52,887 nucleotides of DNA from Polaromonas sp. Lineage in GTDB: Bacteria > Pseudomonadota > Gammaproteobacteria > Burkholderiales > Burkholderiaceae_C. Below the pieces are notes generated by a model that searched no databases, was not told where the DNA came from, and saw nothing but the letters and a program-made list of their open reading frames with translations. A program made the translations under genes and the position numbers. Below, piece by piece: positions 32,425 through 40,245 of the stretch. The stretch covers positions 1 to 52,887 of the forward strand of contig NZ_JAUYEY010000029.1 of NCBI RefSeq assembly GCF_030689685.1, given 5' to 3'. How positions within the stretch are numbered: position 1 is the first letter of the stretch; each line of letters begins with the position of its first letter.

Positions 32425-33846
32425 ATGAACCAACTCCAACTTTTTCTGCCTTGCGCCGCCGGCGTCGAGGAGCTGCTGGCTCTTGAAGTCAAACGCATCA
32501 CCGGCACCACCGGCAAAGCCTGGCGCGCCGGTGTGCAGGTGGCTGGCTCCTGGCGCGACGCGCTACAACTCAACCTGCACAGCCGCCTGGCCCAGCGCGT
32601 GCTGATCGAGCTGCAGCACAACAGCTACCGCAGCGAGCAGGACCTGTACAACGCGGCCGCCGCCGTGGCCTGGGAGATCTGGTTCACACCCAAACAGACC
32701 TTCAAGGTCGAGATCACCGCGCAGCACAGCCCGCTGACCAGCCTGAACTTTGCCGCTTTGAAAATCAAGGACGCGATTGCCGACCGCTTCCGCGACAAAT
32801 ACGATGTGCGGCCCGATGTCGATACCCGCTGGCCCGACGTGCGCATCTACGCCCACCTGACCACGGACGCCGTGACGCTGTACATCGACACCTCGGGCGA
32901 GCCGCTGTTCAAGCGCGGCTGGCGCGAGGACAAGGGTGATGCGCCGCTGAAGGAAACCCTGGCCGCCGCCATGCTGGCCGCCAGCGGCTGGAGCGGTGAC
33001 GAAGGCCTGTGCAAACAGGGTGTGCCGCTGTACGACCCCTGTTGCGGCTCCGGCACCATCGTCATCGAGGCGGCGCAGGTGGCGCGCAACATCGCCGCCG
33101 GCATGGGCCGGCGCTTCGCGTTCGAAAAGTTTGTACCCTTCCAGTCCCACGTCTGGGAAGGCCTGCTGGACCAGGCCGAGGCCGCGATCACCGCGCCGAC
33201 GGCGCCGGTGTTCGGCAGCGACGTGTCTTTCCGCATGGTCGATTTTGCGCAGCGCAATGCGGAGCGCGCAGGTGTCGCCGATGTGGTGCAGTTGCGCGGC
33301 GGCGACGCGCTGCAACGCATGCCGCCCGCGCCGTCGGGCGTGATGCTGGTCAACCCGCCTTACGGCGAGCGGATCGATGTGGCCGGCGTGGCCGGCATTC
33401 CGGCGGCACAGGGTCGGGATCAGCGCCGGTCAACACAGTTCCAGGGTGAGGCGATTGACGAGTTTGGCCAGCCGCTGGCGCAGGGCCACGGCGATGAGCG
33501 CGATGAATCCGGCGCTGCCCCGGCACGCGACCGCAGCGCCAACCCTGCGCGCGAACAGGCGCAGACCGACAGCGGCGAAGAGGTTTCTGATTTCTTTCCG
33601 CAGCTGGCCAGCCACTGGAAGAAAAACTACGCGGGCTGGACCGCCCATGTCTTGAGCCCCGACATGAAGCTGCCGCAAAAAATGCGCCTGAAGGAATCAC
33701 GCCGCGTGCCGATGTGGAACGGCCCGATTGAATGCCGGCTCTTCCGCTTCGACATGGTGACCGGCTCAGCACGCGGCAAGCCCGCGCCCGGTCTTGCTCC
33801 CCCTTCCCCTCTCGCTCCCTCTCCATCTGGGAGAGGGCTGGGGTGA
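32425..33846 (+). CDS. THUMP-domain RNA methyltransferase, RlmL-like
   Basis: 473 aa from ATG 32425, 14 bases after rpoN. N-terminal THUMP domain (residues ~1-165), then a class I methyltransferase with SAM motif LYDPCCGSGTI (~205-213) and catalytic NPPYGERI (~310-317), as in the N2-guanosine 23S rRNA methyltransferase RlmL (RlmK/L N-terminal half). Between ~320 and ~390 an Ala/Gln/Asp-rich insert (GIPAAQGRDQRR...SDFF) is longer than in E. coli. The last ~15 residues (PSPLAPSPSGRGLG) are encoded by a dispersed repeat that also provides the stop codon, so the original C-terminus has been replaced or extended. Confidence 0.88.
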   Translation: MNQLQLFLPCAAGVEELLALEVKRITGTTGKAWRAGVQVAGSWRDALQLNLHSRLAQRVLIELQHNSYRSEQDLYNAAAAVAWEIWFTPKQTFKVEITAQHSPLTSLNFAALKIKDAIADRFRDKYDVRPDVDTRWPDVRIYAHLTTDAVTLYIDTSGEPLFKRGWREDKGDAPLKETLAAAMLAASGWSGDEGLCKQGVPLYDPCCGSGTIVIEAAQVARNIAAGMGRRFAFEKFVPFQSHVWEGLLDQAEAAITAPTAPVFGSDVSFRMVDFAQRNAERAGVADVVQLRGGDALQRMPPAPSGVMLVNPPYGERIDVAGVAGIPAAQGRDQRRSTQFQGEAIDEFGQPLAQGHGDERDESGAAPARDRSANPAREQAQTDSGEEVSDFFPQLASHWKKNYAGWTAHVLSPDMKLPQKMRLKESRRVPMWNGPIECRLFRFDMVTGSARGKPAPGLAPPSPLAPSPSGRGLG

Positions 33847-33849
33847 GGG
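33806..33849. repeat. Dispersed GGGAGAGGG-type repeat spanning a stop/start junction
   Basis: CCCTCTCCATCTGGGAGAGG followed by GCTGGGGTGAGGG is a widespread bacterial inter-genic repeat with a CCCTCTCC/GGGAGAGG hairpin. Here it encodes the tail and TGA stop of the methyltransferase gene, and its GTGAGG gives the GTG start of the PIN gene. Confidence 0.8.
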
Positions 33850-34286
33850 CCGCCACAGACGCGCCCCACCGCGCAGTCGTCCTCGACACCAACATCGTGC
33901 TGGACCTCTTCGTCTTCAACGATGTGGCGGCACTCCCCCTCAAGCAAGCCCTGCAGACCGGCGCGCTGGACTGGCTGGCGACCCCGGCCATGCGCGACGA
34001 ACTCGAGCGCGTGCTGGCCTATCCGCAAATCGCCCCGCGCCTCGGTTTCTACCAGCTCAGCGCTGCCGACGTGCTGGCCGCCTTTGACCGACATGCGCGG
34101 CTCACGGACGTAGCGGCCAAGGCGCCGGTGACTTGCAGCGACGCGGACGACCAGATATTCATCGACCTGGCGGTGGCGCACAAGGCCTGGCTGCTGAGCA
34201 AAGACCAGGACGTTCTTTGTATGCAAAAAAGGCTGCTGGCCCTTGGTGTCCGGGCGCAAGCAGCTACTAATAACATAGCACCTTGA
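33843..34286 (+). CDS. PIN-domain protein (putative toxin-antitoxin toxin component)
   Basis: 147 aa from GTG 33843, overlapping the methyltransferase stop (GTGA). PIN fold: AVVLDTNIVLDLF with Asp15, TPAMRDELERVLAYP with the second acidic residue, and CSDADDQIFIDLAVAH with the third and fourth; the order is that of the COG1569 'putative toxin-antitoxin system toxin component, PIN family', predicted single-strand ribonucleases. No antitoxin gene is adjacent, so it may be solitary or act in RNA metabolism. The last ~20 residues (RLLALGVRAQAATNNIAP) are encoded by a family 1 dispersed repeat. Confidence 0.85.
   Translation: MRAATDAPHRAVVLDTNIVLDLFVFNDVAALPLKQALQTGALDWLATPAMRDELERVLAYPQIAPRLGFYQLSAADVLAAFDRHARLTDVAAKAPVTCSDADDQIFIDLAVAHKAWLLSKDQDVLCMQKRLLALGVRAQAATNNIAP
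34217..34280. repeat. Dispersed repeat, family 1 (copy B), forming the 3' end of the PIN gene
   Basis: GGCCCTTGGTGTCCGGGCGC followed by AAGCAGCTACTAATAACATAGCA matches copy A at 12761-12829 in order and spacing. It is translated as the C-terminal tail of the PIN protein. Confidence 0.65.
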
Positions 34287-34452
34287 GACTCAGGCAGCAG
34301 CAGGCGCCAGTTCCCCGGTGCTCGACACCTTGTCCTCCGGCTTGCTGCCGACAAAGCTGTGCGCTGACCTGCGGCCAGTAGCACCCGCCGCAGCGCGGCA
34401 GATACACTTTCGATCATAAGAGCCTCGCGTGAGGCTTATCACTGTTTTTCTC

Positions 34453-35304
34453 ATGACACCCTCCAAGCCGCCCGCCCCTTCTGCCACCCCGCCTTCTTCA
34501 ACGCCCGAGACAGCCTGGATGGAAGTGGAGGGTTTTGAGGAGCTTGACGACATCCTCGACGACTTGCGCAGCCGCTACGACGAAACACCGCAGTGGGAGT
34601 TTTGTGAAGGGTTCATGGCCGCCGTGATCTGCTCACGCCGCCCCATCGCCGCCAGCGAGTATTTGCCGGTGCTGCTGGGAACACCCGCCGAAGGCGAAGC
34701 GCCCGATCCGGACGGCGGCTCGTTTGCAAGTGAAGCGCAGCAAGCGCGCTTCATGGCACTGTGGACGCAGCGCTGGAACGAAGTAGCGACCGCACTGGAC
34801 AACAAGGTCGAGTCGCTGGAAGACGATGCCTGTTACCACCCCGAGGTGATGGACGTGCGCGGCGCCGTAGCCGACATGCCGCCCGACGAGCAGGTCGCCT
34901 TCCAGGGCGAAAGCAAGGGCGAACTTCTGCCGGCCTTTGCCCAGGTCTGGGCCCTGGGCTTTATGTTTGCAGTCGAAAGCTGGCCCGAAGAATGGGCCGC
35001 ACCGCGCGACAAGGACGCCGCCCAGTGGCTGGACGACGCGCTACAGGCCGTGGTGGCCATGACCGAAGACGACGACGCTGCGCCCCAGGTCTCACCGCTC
35101 AACGACGAAGGCAAGCCCAGCACCAGCATTGCACGCCTCAACGCCTTTGGCGACGCCATCTGGGCCGTCTACGACCTGCGCGAACTCTGGAAAACCATGG
35201 GCCCGCGCGTAGAGACCGTGCGCAAGGAAGCGGAGCCCGGGCGCAATGATTTATGCCCGTGTGGCAGCGGCAAGAAATACAAGAAGTGTCATGGGGCGGG
35301 GTGA
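34453..35304 (+). CDS. UPF0149 (YecA-like) protein with SEC-C zinc motif
   Basis: 283 aa from ATG 34453 (an in-frame GTG lies 24 bases earlier). The UPF0149 domain spans residues ~20-220 ([34 protein letters not shown]). The C-terminus is a SEC-C motif, [18 protein letters not shown], a zinc-binding tail also found on SecA that contacts ribosomes or SecB. YecA-type proteins bind ribosomes near the polypeptide exit and help in protein handling. A Pro/Ser/Thr stretch at the N-terminus (residues 1-20) is low-complexity. A 166-base gap precedes it, with a family 1 repeat at its left edge. Confidence 0.9.
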   Translation: MTPSKPPAPSATPPSSTPETAWMEVEGFEELDDILDDLRSRYDETPQWEFCEGFMAAVICSRRPIAASEYLPVLLGTPAEGEAPDPDGGSFASEAQQARFMALWTQRWNEVATALDNKVESLEDDACYHPEVMDVRGAVADMPPDEQVAFQGESKGELLPAFAQVWALGFMFAVESWPEEWAAPRDKDAAQWLDDALQAVVAMTEDDDAAPQVSPLNDEGKPSTSIARLNAFGDAIWAVYDLRELWKTMGPRVETVRKEAEPGRNDLCPCGSGKKYKKCHGAG

Positions 35305-35339
35305 GGCCCTAAAGCAACCGGCAGTGAGGCGGACGTGGC

Positions 35340-35516
35340 TCAACCCGTTCGGCTGTGTTTCTCACGTTTCTCTATCTCTTGCGCCTCCTTGATGCCCCGT
35401 TCGCGTCGTGCCGCAGGGCCATTGAGCGTCCCATCCTCCAGCTTGCCCTCTTTGGGAACCAGTTTAGGCGCTACCTTCTCAACAACTTTTCTGATGATTT
35501 GAGGCGCTATTCCCAT
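35340..35516 (-). CDS. Small basic protein, unknown
   Basis: 58 aa from ATG 35516, which has AAGGAG eight bases upstream. It is highly charged: GIAPQIIRKVVEKVAPKLVP, then EDGTLNGPAARRERGIKEAQE and a Glu/Lys-rich tail. I recognise no family. It could be a small nucleic-acid-binding or phage-derived protein. The strong ribosome-binding site is the main support for a real gene. Confidence 0.5.
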   Translation of the reverse strand: MGIAPQIIRKVVEKVAPKLVPKEGKLEDGTLNGPAARRERGIKEAQEIEKREKHSRTG

Positions 35517-35633
35517 TTGTATTCTCCTTTTGAGTTGATCATCACCGTAACAAAAGACCGCTTGATTGCGTCCAGACAATACATACATAAAGTCACTTCC
35601 GCTGTCGTCACCCGTTTTCGCGTGAGCTCAGAT

Positions 35634-36053
35634 TCACTTTGTGCGCAGCACGGTCGCGTAAGACGTGAAGTGCGCGGCCGCGTTGCGCAGGGTCTGGAGC
35701 GCGGCTGCCTTCTCCACGCCAGACAATGTGGCGAGCGCCGCTTGCTGGGACAACATGCTTGGCGTAGTTGCCGCGAGGTTCAGCCTGCTGGTCAGCGCAA
35801 GCAGGTCTGATGCAGGCGAAACTGACTGGCATAGGTCGTGGAGCTTGCCCGCGTATGTCTCAAGCTTGACGCAGTTCGAGCTGAAGTCTCTGTCCGCATC
35901 CACGTCTGAGGCGATGCCCTCAAGCGACTTTGCCACTTCATCCAGAAAGTTGGCCACTTTGGCTCTCTTTTTCTCGCTCAAAGTAATGGCGAACGCCACG
36001 ACAGATCCGAATGCTTTGGCGACTGAAAGCCAGGGTTCTGCGAGAAAAGACAT
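35634..36053 (-). CDS. Hypothetical protein, helical
   Basis: 139 aa from ATG 36053 with GGAG five bases upstream. The protein is almost all helix: WLSVAKAFGSVVAFAITLSE, KVANFLDEVAKSLEGIASD, then an Ala/Leu-rich C-terminus. No family recognised. The frame stays open upstream to about 36150 and reads protein-like (SNVQNIEQGPVDGAGFAPYIESEL), and an AAGGAG at 36150 precedes an ATG in a different frame, so the true start may have been lost through a small indel. It is richer in A+T than its neighbours and sits next to another small unknown, so it may be acquired DNA. Confidence 0.55.
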   Translation of the reverse strand: MSFLAEPWLSVAKAFGSVVAFAITLSEKKRAKVANFLDEVAKSLEGIASDVDADRDFSSNCVKLETYAGKLHDLCQSVSPASDLLALTSRLNLAATTPSMLSQQAALATLSGVEKAAALQTLRNAAAHFTSYATVLRTK

Positions 36054-36408
36054 GGGGTCTCCAGCCAGTGTGTTTTCTATCAGCTCTGACTCGATGTACG
36101 GCGCAAAACCTGCTCCATCAACTGGCCCTTGCTCGATATTCTGGACATTGCTTACTCCTTGCAGACGGCGTGCTTGGCAGGTTTTACCGCATAACGCTGC
36201 AAATTCATACAGGCATAAAACCTTGCGAAACACCGCAGTTCTTGCCCTCACCCTGTCAAAACCCCCTTTGGAACCTGAAAGTAGCAATGATTTCGGCCTG
36301 CAACCCAATGAACACGAGCGTCAGCAGCTACTGATTTAATAGCAGATCAGTGTCTGTGCCAGAACCGTCATAACAAACGGTGCAGGGTTGATGGGCGGGC
36401 ATCGCCCC
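36054..36408. other. 355-base stretch without a certain gene
   Basis: It holds the possible upstream extension of the hypothetical gene (to ~36150), a family 1 repeat remnant (36316-36345) and a GGGCGGGCATCGCCC inverted repeat (36394-36408) just before the end of the acetyltransferase gene. Nothing else is recognisable. Confidence 0.5.
36316..36345. repeat. Dispersed repeat, family 1 (copy C, partial)
   Basis: GAGCGTCAGCAGCTACTGAT and TTAATAGCAG match the right half of the family seen at 12761, 34217 and 45340. Confidence 0.5.
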
Positions 36409-36867
36409 TCAAACCTCCTGCGAATAAACAATAAACCCCATATGTTTGGCCACCTTGTCATACAGCAGGCGGCCCGCCGCATTGGTGGTGTGCGTCTGCC
36501 AGTACACACGTGTAATGCCCGCTGCCTTGGCCTGTTCGTACACGCCTTGAATCAGCGCACGCCCAACGCCCTTGCCGCGCGCGGCCGGGTCGGTGAAAAG
36601 GTCTTGCAAATAACACGTCAGCTCGATGCGGGTGGTGCTGCGGTGGTAAAGGTAGTGGGTCAGACCCAGCAACTGGCCGTCCTGCTCTGCCACCAGTGCA
36701 AACACGGGCTCAAGCGGGTTGAAGAAACGTTGCCAGGTGACTTCTGTGATTTCGGACGCCAGCGCAGTTGCGCCATGGCGGCCATAAAAGGCGTTGTAGC
36801 CGTCCCAAAGCGGTTGCCAGGCTGCGAGGTCGGTTTGTTCAATGCTGCGTATCTTGATTGGTGGCAT
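36409..36867 (-). CDS. GNAT-family N-acetyltransferase
   Basis: 152 aa. GNAT fold with the acetyl-CoA loop DPAARGKGVGRALIQGVYEQ (motif A) and the C-terminal TNAAGRLLYDKVAKHMGFIVY strand (motif B). The N-terminal IRSIEQTDLAAWQPLWDGYNAFYG is shared with a common subgroup of unknown substrate. It transfers an acetyl group from acetyl-CoA to an amine. It follows the dehalogenase gene by 55 bases on the same strand. Confidence 0.88.
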   Translation of the reverse strand: MPPIKIRSIEQTDLAAWQPLWDGYNAFYGRHGATALASEITEVTWQRFFNPLEPVFALVAEQDGQLLGLTHYLYHRSTTRIELTCYLQDLFTDPAARGKGVGRALIQGVYEQAKAAGITRVYWQTHTTNAAGRLLYDKVAKHMGFIVYSQEV

Positions 36868-36921
36868 GTCAGTCCGGTGCTGATGAGTAAAAAAGCGGCT
36901 TGTTGTGAGCGTCAGGCATCG

Positions 36922-37830
36922 TTAAAAGAACAGCTTCAGCGCATGCGCTGTTTCCAGCGGCAGCTCTTCAGGAATGAAGTGCCCGGCCTGCATCGCGTGG
37001 CCGCTGACAATGCCGCTGCACTGCGCCTGCCACAACGCCAGCGGGTCAAACAGCTTTTGCACTACACCGCGTTCGCCCCACAAGACCTGGGTGTCGCAGG
37101 CAATCTTGTCGCCGCGCGCGCGGCTTTCGCGGTCATGCACCAGGTCGATACCGGCGCTGGCGCGGTAGTCCTCGCACGCGGCGTGAATGGCTTCGGGTGT
37201 GCAAAAGCAGCGCTCGTATTCGATCAAGGCTTCGGCCTCGATGTAACTCAGCCCCTTGCTGCCCCATCCGCCCAGCTTGGCGTGCAGGTAGGCCACCGCG
37301 TTGCCGCCAATCATGGTCTCGGGCAGCGGGCTGGGCTGGATCAGGTGGAACCAGTGGTAATACGCGCTGGCAAAGGCCATGTTGGTGGCGTTGTACATGT
37401 CCAGCGTGGGCGCGATGTCGATCAGGCACAGCTTGTCCACGCGGGCCGGGTGGTCCAGCGCCAGCCGGTGCGCCACGCGGCCGCCGCGGTCGTGGCCGCA
37501 CAGGAAGAAGCGGTCACGCTCCAGCGCATCCATCAGGGCCAGCGCGTCTTGCGCCATGTTGCGTTTGCTGTAGTTGCTGTGGTCGGGCAGGCCAGGGACT
37601 TTGGATGAGTCGCCATAACCCCGCAAGTCCGGCAGCACCAGAAAGTAGTGCGCCTGCAGCGCCTGCACCACGCGGTGCCACATCACATGGCTTTGCGGAA
37701 AGCCGTGCAGCAGGAGTAGAGTCGGCCCCTGCATGGTGCCACCAAAACGCGCAAAGATGGAGGTGCCGTTGACCTCGAAGTCACGCGCTTCAAAACCTTC
37801 AAACCAGGTGTCGGGCAGGGTCGAGGCCAT
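36922..37830 (-). CDS. Fluoroacetate/haloacetate dehalogenase (alpha/beta hydrolase)
   Basis: 302 aa from ATG 37830 (AAGGAG five to six bases upstream). The nucleophile elbow is GHDRGGR with Asp114, Arg115 and Arg118; a second Asp (138, LIDIAPT), His159-Trp160 ([10 protein letters not shown]), a Tyr near 222 ([11 protein letters not shown]) and His284 ([14 protein letters not shown]) follow. This set equals the catalytic Asp/Asp/His, carboxylate-binding Arg pair and fluoride-binding His-Trp-Tyr of known fluoroacetate dehalogenases. The reaction is haloacetate to glycolate plus halide. Epoxide hydrolases share the fold but lack the Arg pair after the nucleophile. The product glycolate could enter the glyoxylate route that includes the window's glcB. 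Confidence 0.85.
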   Translation of the reverse strand: MASTLPDTWFEGFEARDFEVNGTSIFARFGGTMQGPTLLLLHGFPQSHVMWHRVVQALQAHYFLVLPDLRGYGDSSKVPGLPDHSNYSKRNMAQDALALMDALERDRFFLCGHDRGGRVAHRLALDHPARVDKLCLIDIAPTLDMYNATNMAFASAYYHWFHLIQPSPLPETMIGGNAVAYLHAKLGGWGSKGLSYIEAEALIEYERCFCTPEAIHAACEDYRASAGIDLVHDRESRARGDKIACDTQVLWGERGVVQKLFDPLALWQAQCSGIVSGHAMQAGHFIPEELPLETAHALKLFF

Positions 37831-37911
37831 GGTCACTCCTTGGATAAGTTGAGCATCAACGGCCGCCGCGCAGGGCCACCCCAGGCAAGGTCAGCCCCCG
37901 CTGGGGACATC

Positions 37912-37936
37912 CCTGAACAAGCTCAGGATGAACAGG
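37912..37936. repeat. Decayed copy of dispersed repeat, family 3
   Basis: CCTGAACAAGCTCAGGATGA followed by ACAGG, a single arm related to the intact repeat at 16507. Confidence 0.5.
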
Positions 37937-37959
37937 AAACGGTGCCAAGCGTGGGGGCA

Positions 37960-38440
37960 TCATTTTTTCAGGTACTTCTGCAAATTGGCAGCGGCGGGGG
38001 CGCGCACCTTGTGACGCAAAAGGCGTCCAGCCCCGCAGCAAGCCCGGCGTGCCCAGCGCGACCAGGCCCAGAAGTTGAAGCGGTCACTATGAGTCGCAAT
38101 CAGACCTTGGGGGTTAAAGGTAAAACGTCCATCAATCACCTTATGCACCATGCGCCCGGTGGCGCTGAAACGATAGTGGGCCTCCCAGTGTGCCTGGCCG
38201 GTGTCAGCGTCGGCCAGAATATCGCTGTAGGTCAGCTTCCATACGTCGCGCCCCCTGGCGCGGGTGGTATCACAAAGCATGTGCCACATGCCGGTCACCT
38301 GGGTGTGGCCGCGCAGCGAAAAAGCCTCGTCCTCAAAAGTGGACGTCGGGTGCATAACACTGGGCCATGGTGTCAGAGTCCAGGTGCGCAAAGGCGCTGT
38401 AGAACTTTTCCAGGGTTTGTTGGTGGGGGTGCATGGGCAT
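37960..38440 (-). pseudogene. Frameshifted SnoaL/NTF2-like protein gene
   Basis: Starting at ATG 38440 the frame reads [20 protein letters not shown], a standard SnoaL-like opening, then meets TGA just after CYAPDVHF. One extra T (run at 38335-38338) separates it from [20 protein letters not shown], the rest of the fold. Near the C-terminus a stretch of about 15 codons reads conserved only in another frame ([14 protein letters not shown]) before returning to [12 protein letters not shown]. So at least three small indels disturb a ~155-aa gene. Either a pseudogene or a poorly sequenced region; function would be unknown in any case. Confidence 0.75.
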
Positions 38441-38559
38441 TTTCTGCGGGGGGTGGGCTGGAGAAATCGTACACCCTTGGGCGAGTGAGGCCTACGCCGC
38501 GCGTCAAGCGGCGCGGTGGTGCCATTGATAAAGTGGCCAATCAACCCATCTGGCTACTT

Positions 38560-39543
38560 ATGATTCCTTTTTCTGTTCTTGACCTGTCTCCTATTGCTGA
38601 AGGCAGCAACGCCGCGCAATCGTTGCGCAACACGCTGGACCTGGCGCAACACGCCGAGCGCTGGGGCTACCAGCGCTACTGGCTGGCTGAGCACCACGGC
38701 ATGCCTGGTATTGCCAGTGCCGCCACAGCAGTGGTGATGGCGCACGTGGCGGGCGGCACCTCGCGCATAAGGGTGGGGGCCGGCGGCATCATGCTGCCCA
38801 ACCATTCGCCGCTGGTGATTGCCGAGCAGTTTGGCACGCTGGAGTCCCTGTTTCCGGGTCGCATTGATCTGGGCCTGGGCCGCGCGCCCGGCTCCGACCA
38901 GGCCACGGCACACGCGCTGCGGCGCGACCTCAACGCCAATCCCGACGAGTTCCCGCAGGACGTGGTGGAACTGATGCATTATTTCCAGCCGGTGGCCGAG
39001 GGCCAGCGCGTGCGCGCCGTGCCCGGTGCCGGGCTGCAGGTGCCGGTGTGGATTCTCGGCTCCAGCCTGTTCGGCGCCCAGCTTGCGGCCCAGCTCGGTT
39101 TGCCGTTTGCCTTTGCCTCGCACTTTGCGCCGGCGCAGATGGTGCAGGCCATTGAGGTCTACCGCAGCCGCTTCCGGCCTTCGGCGCAACTGGAGCGCTC
39201 GCATGTGATGCTGGGCTTCAATGTGTTTGCCGCCGACACCGCCGACGAGGCGCGGCTGCTGTCCTCGTCCATGCAGCAGGCCTTCGTCAACCTGCGCAGC
39301 GGCCGGCCCTCGCGCCTGCAGCCACCGGTGGCGGGCTACGAGGAGCGGCTCACACCGCCCGAGCGCGCGATCCTGGAGCAAACCCTGTCCTGCTCAGCCA
39401 TCGGTTCGCCGGATACCGTGCGGCGCGACCTGCAGGCCTTCGTGGTCCGCACCGGCGCCGACGAGCTGATGATCACCTCGCAGATCTTCGACCACAAGGC
39501 GCGCTTGCGCTCTTACGAGATCACCCGCAACCTGCAAGGCTGA
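38560..39543 (+). CDS. LLM-class flavin-dependent oxidoreductase (luciferase-like)
   Basis: 327 aa from ATG 38560. Bacterial-luciferase-like TIM barrel: [80 protein letters not shown]. This is the MsnO8-like subgroup also called YhbW-type monooxygenase. It would use reduced FMN and oxygen on an unknown substrate. It is transcribed divergently from the broken SnoaL-like gene, with the promoter between. Confidence 0.9.
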   Translation: MIPFSVLDLSPIAEGSNAAQSLRNTLDLAQHAERWGYQRYWLAEHHGMPGIASAATAVVMAHVAGGTSRIRVGAGGIMLPNHSPLVIAEQFGTLESLFPGRIDLGLGRAPGSDQATAHALRRDLNANPDEFPQDVVELMHYFQPVAEGQRVRAVPGAGLQVPVWILGSSLFGAQLAAQLGLPFAFASHFAPAQMVQAIEVYRSRFRPSAQLERSHVMLGFNVFAADTADEARLLSSSMQQAFVNLRSGRPSRLQPPVAGYEERLTPPERAILEQTLSCSAIGSPDTVRRDLQAFVVRTGADELMITSQIFDHKARLRSYEITRNLQG

Positions 39544-39567
39544 GGCGAGCGCAGTCGCGATATGGGG

Positions 39568-40005
39568 CTACTTCTTCACTGAGAGCAGCTCGATCTCGAA
39601 CTCCAACGTGGCGTTGGGCGGAATCACGCCGCCGGCACCGCGCGCTCCATAGGCAATCGCCGGCGGGCAGGTGAGCTTGGCCTTGCCGCCGACCTTCATT
39701 TTCTGCACACCTTCGGTCCAGCATGGGATCACCCGGTTCAGCGGAAACTCGGTGGGCTCGTTGCGCGAGTAGGAGCTGTCGAACTCCTTGCCGCCGGGAA
39801 AGCGACCACGGTAATGCACCTGTACGGTGTCGGACGCGGCCGGGCTGGCACCGCTGCCGTCCTTGAGCGAACGGTAGACCAACCCGCTGGTGCTCACGGA
39901 GGCGCCGGCCTCTTTGGCGGCGACGGCCGCAGCCGCATCGGACTGCGCCCAGGCAGCGGGCAGGAGACACAGGGACAAAACGCTGGCACAAATGATGGAC
40001 CGCAC
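39568..40005 (-). CDS. FKBP-type peptidyl-prolyl isomerase, exported
   Basis: 145 aa with a signal peptide (residues 1-20, ending AWA-QS). The FKBP domain runs from GLVYRSLKDGSG through VHYRGRFPGGKEFDSSY, GVQKMKVGGKAKLTCPPAIAYG and VIPPNATLEFEIELLSV, complete for a single domain. It speeds proline cis-trans isomerisation, here in the periplasm. A Cys in the VIPCWTEG segment replaces the usual small residue. Confidence 0.92.
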   Translation of the reverse strand: MRSIICASVLSLCLLPAAWAQSDAAAAVAAKEAGASVSTSGLVYRSLKDGSGASPAASDTVQVHYRGRFPGGKEFDSSYSRNEPTEFPLNRVIPCWTEGVQKMKVGGKAKLTCPPAIAYGARGAGGVIPPNATLEFEIELLSVKK

Positions 40006-40098
40006 AACAACTCCTTGGGAATTTCAGAAGGCCGCCGACGGCAACCCATGCACCCATGTTAGCGTTGCACACAAACACCACCAGATGCGGGGCATCCG

Positions 40099-40121
40099 TC
40101 TACAAGCTCAGGACGAACAGG
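40099..40121. repeat. Decayed copy of dispersed repeat, family 3
   Basis: TCTACAAGCTCAGGACGAAC plus AGG, one arm of the 16507-type element. Confidence 0.5.
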
Positions 40122-40152
40122 TAGCAGTCATGGAGACATCTCTGGTCAAGCA

Positions 40153-40245
40153 GGGGCCGCGGATCCGGCTTCGCCGGTCCGCAGGCGCAGCGGCCCCCCA
40201 GGGGGGCAGAGAGCTACACGCAGTGAGCGAACGTGGGGGCTCTAT
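40153..40245. repeat. Dispersed repeat, family 2 (copy 3, inverted)
   Basis: Its reverse complement starts GCCCCCACGTTCGCTCACTG and ends GATCCGCGGCCCC, nearly identical at both ends to copy 1 at 28975. A CCGGCTTCGCCGG hairpin and a CCCCCCAGGGGGG hairpin lie inside. It runs up to the stop of the ClpP-like gene. Confidence 0.8.
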
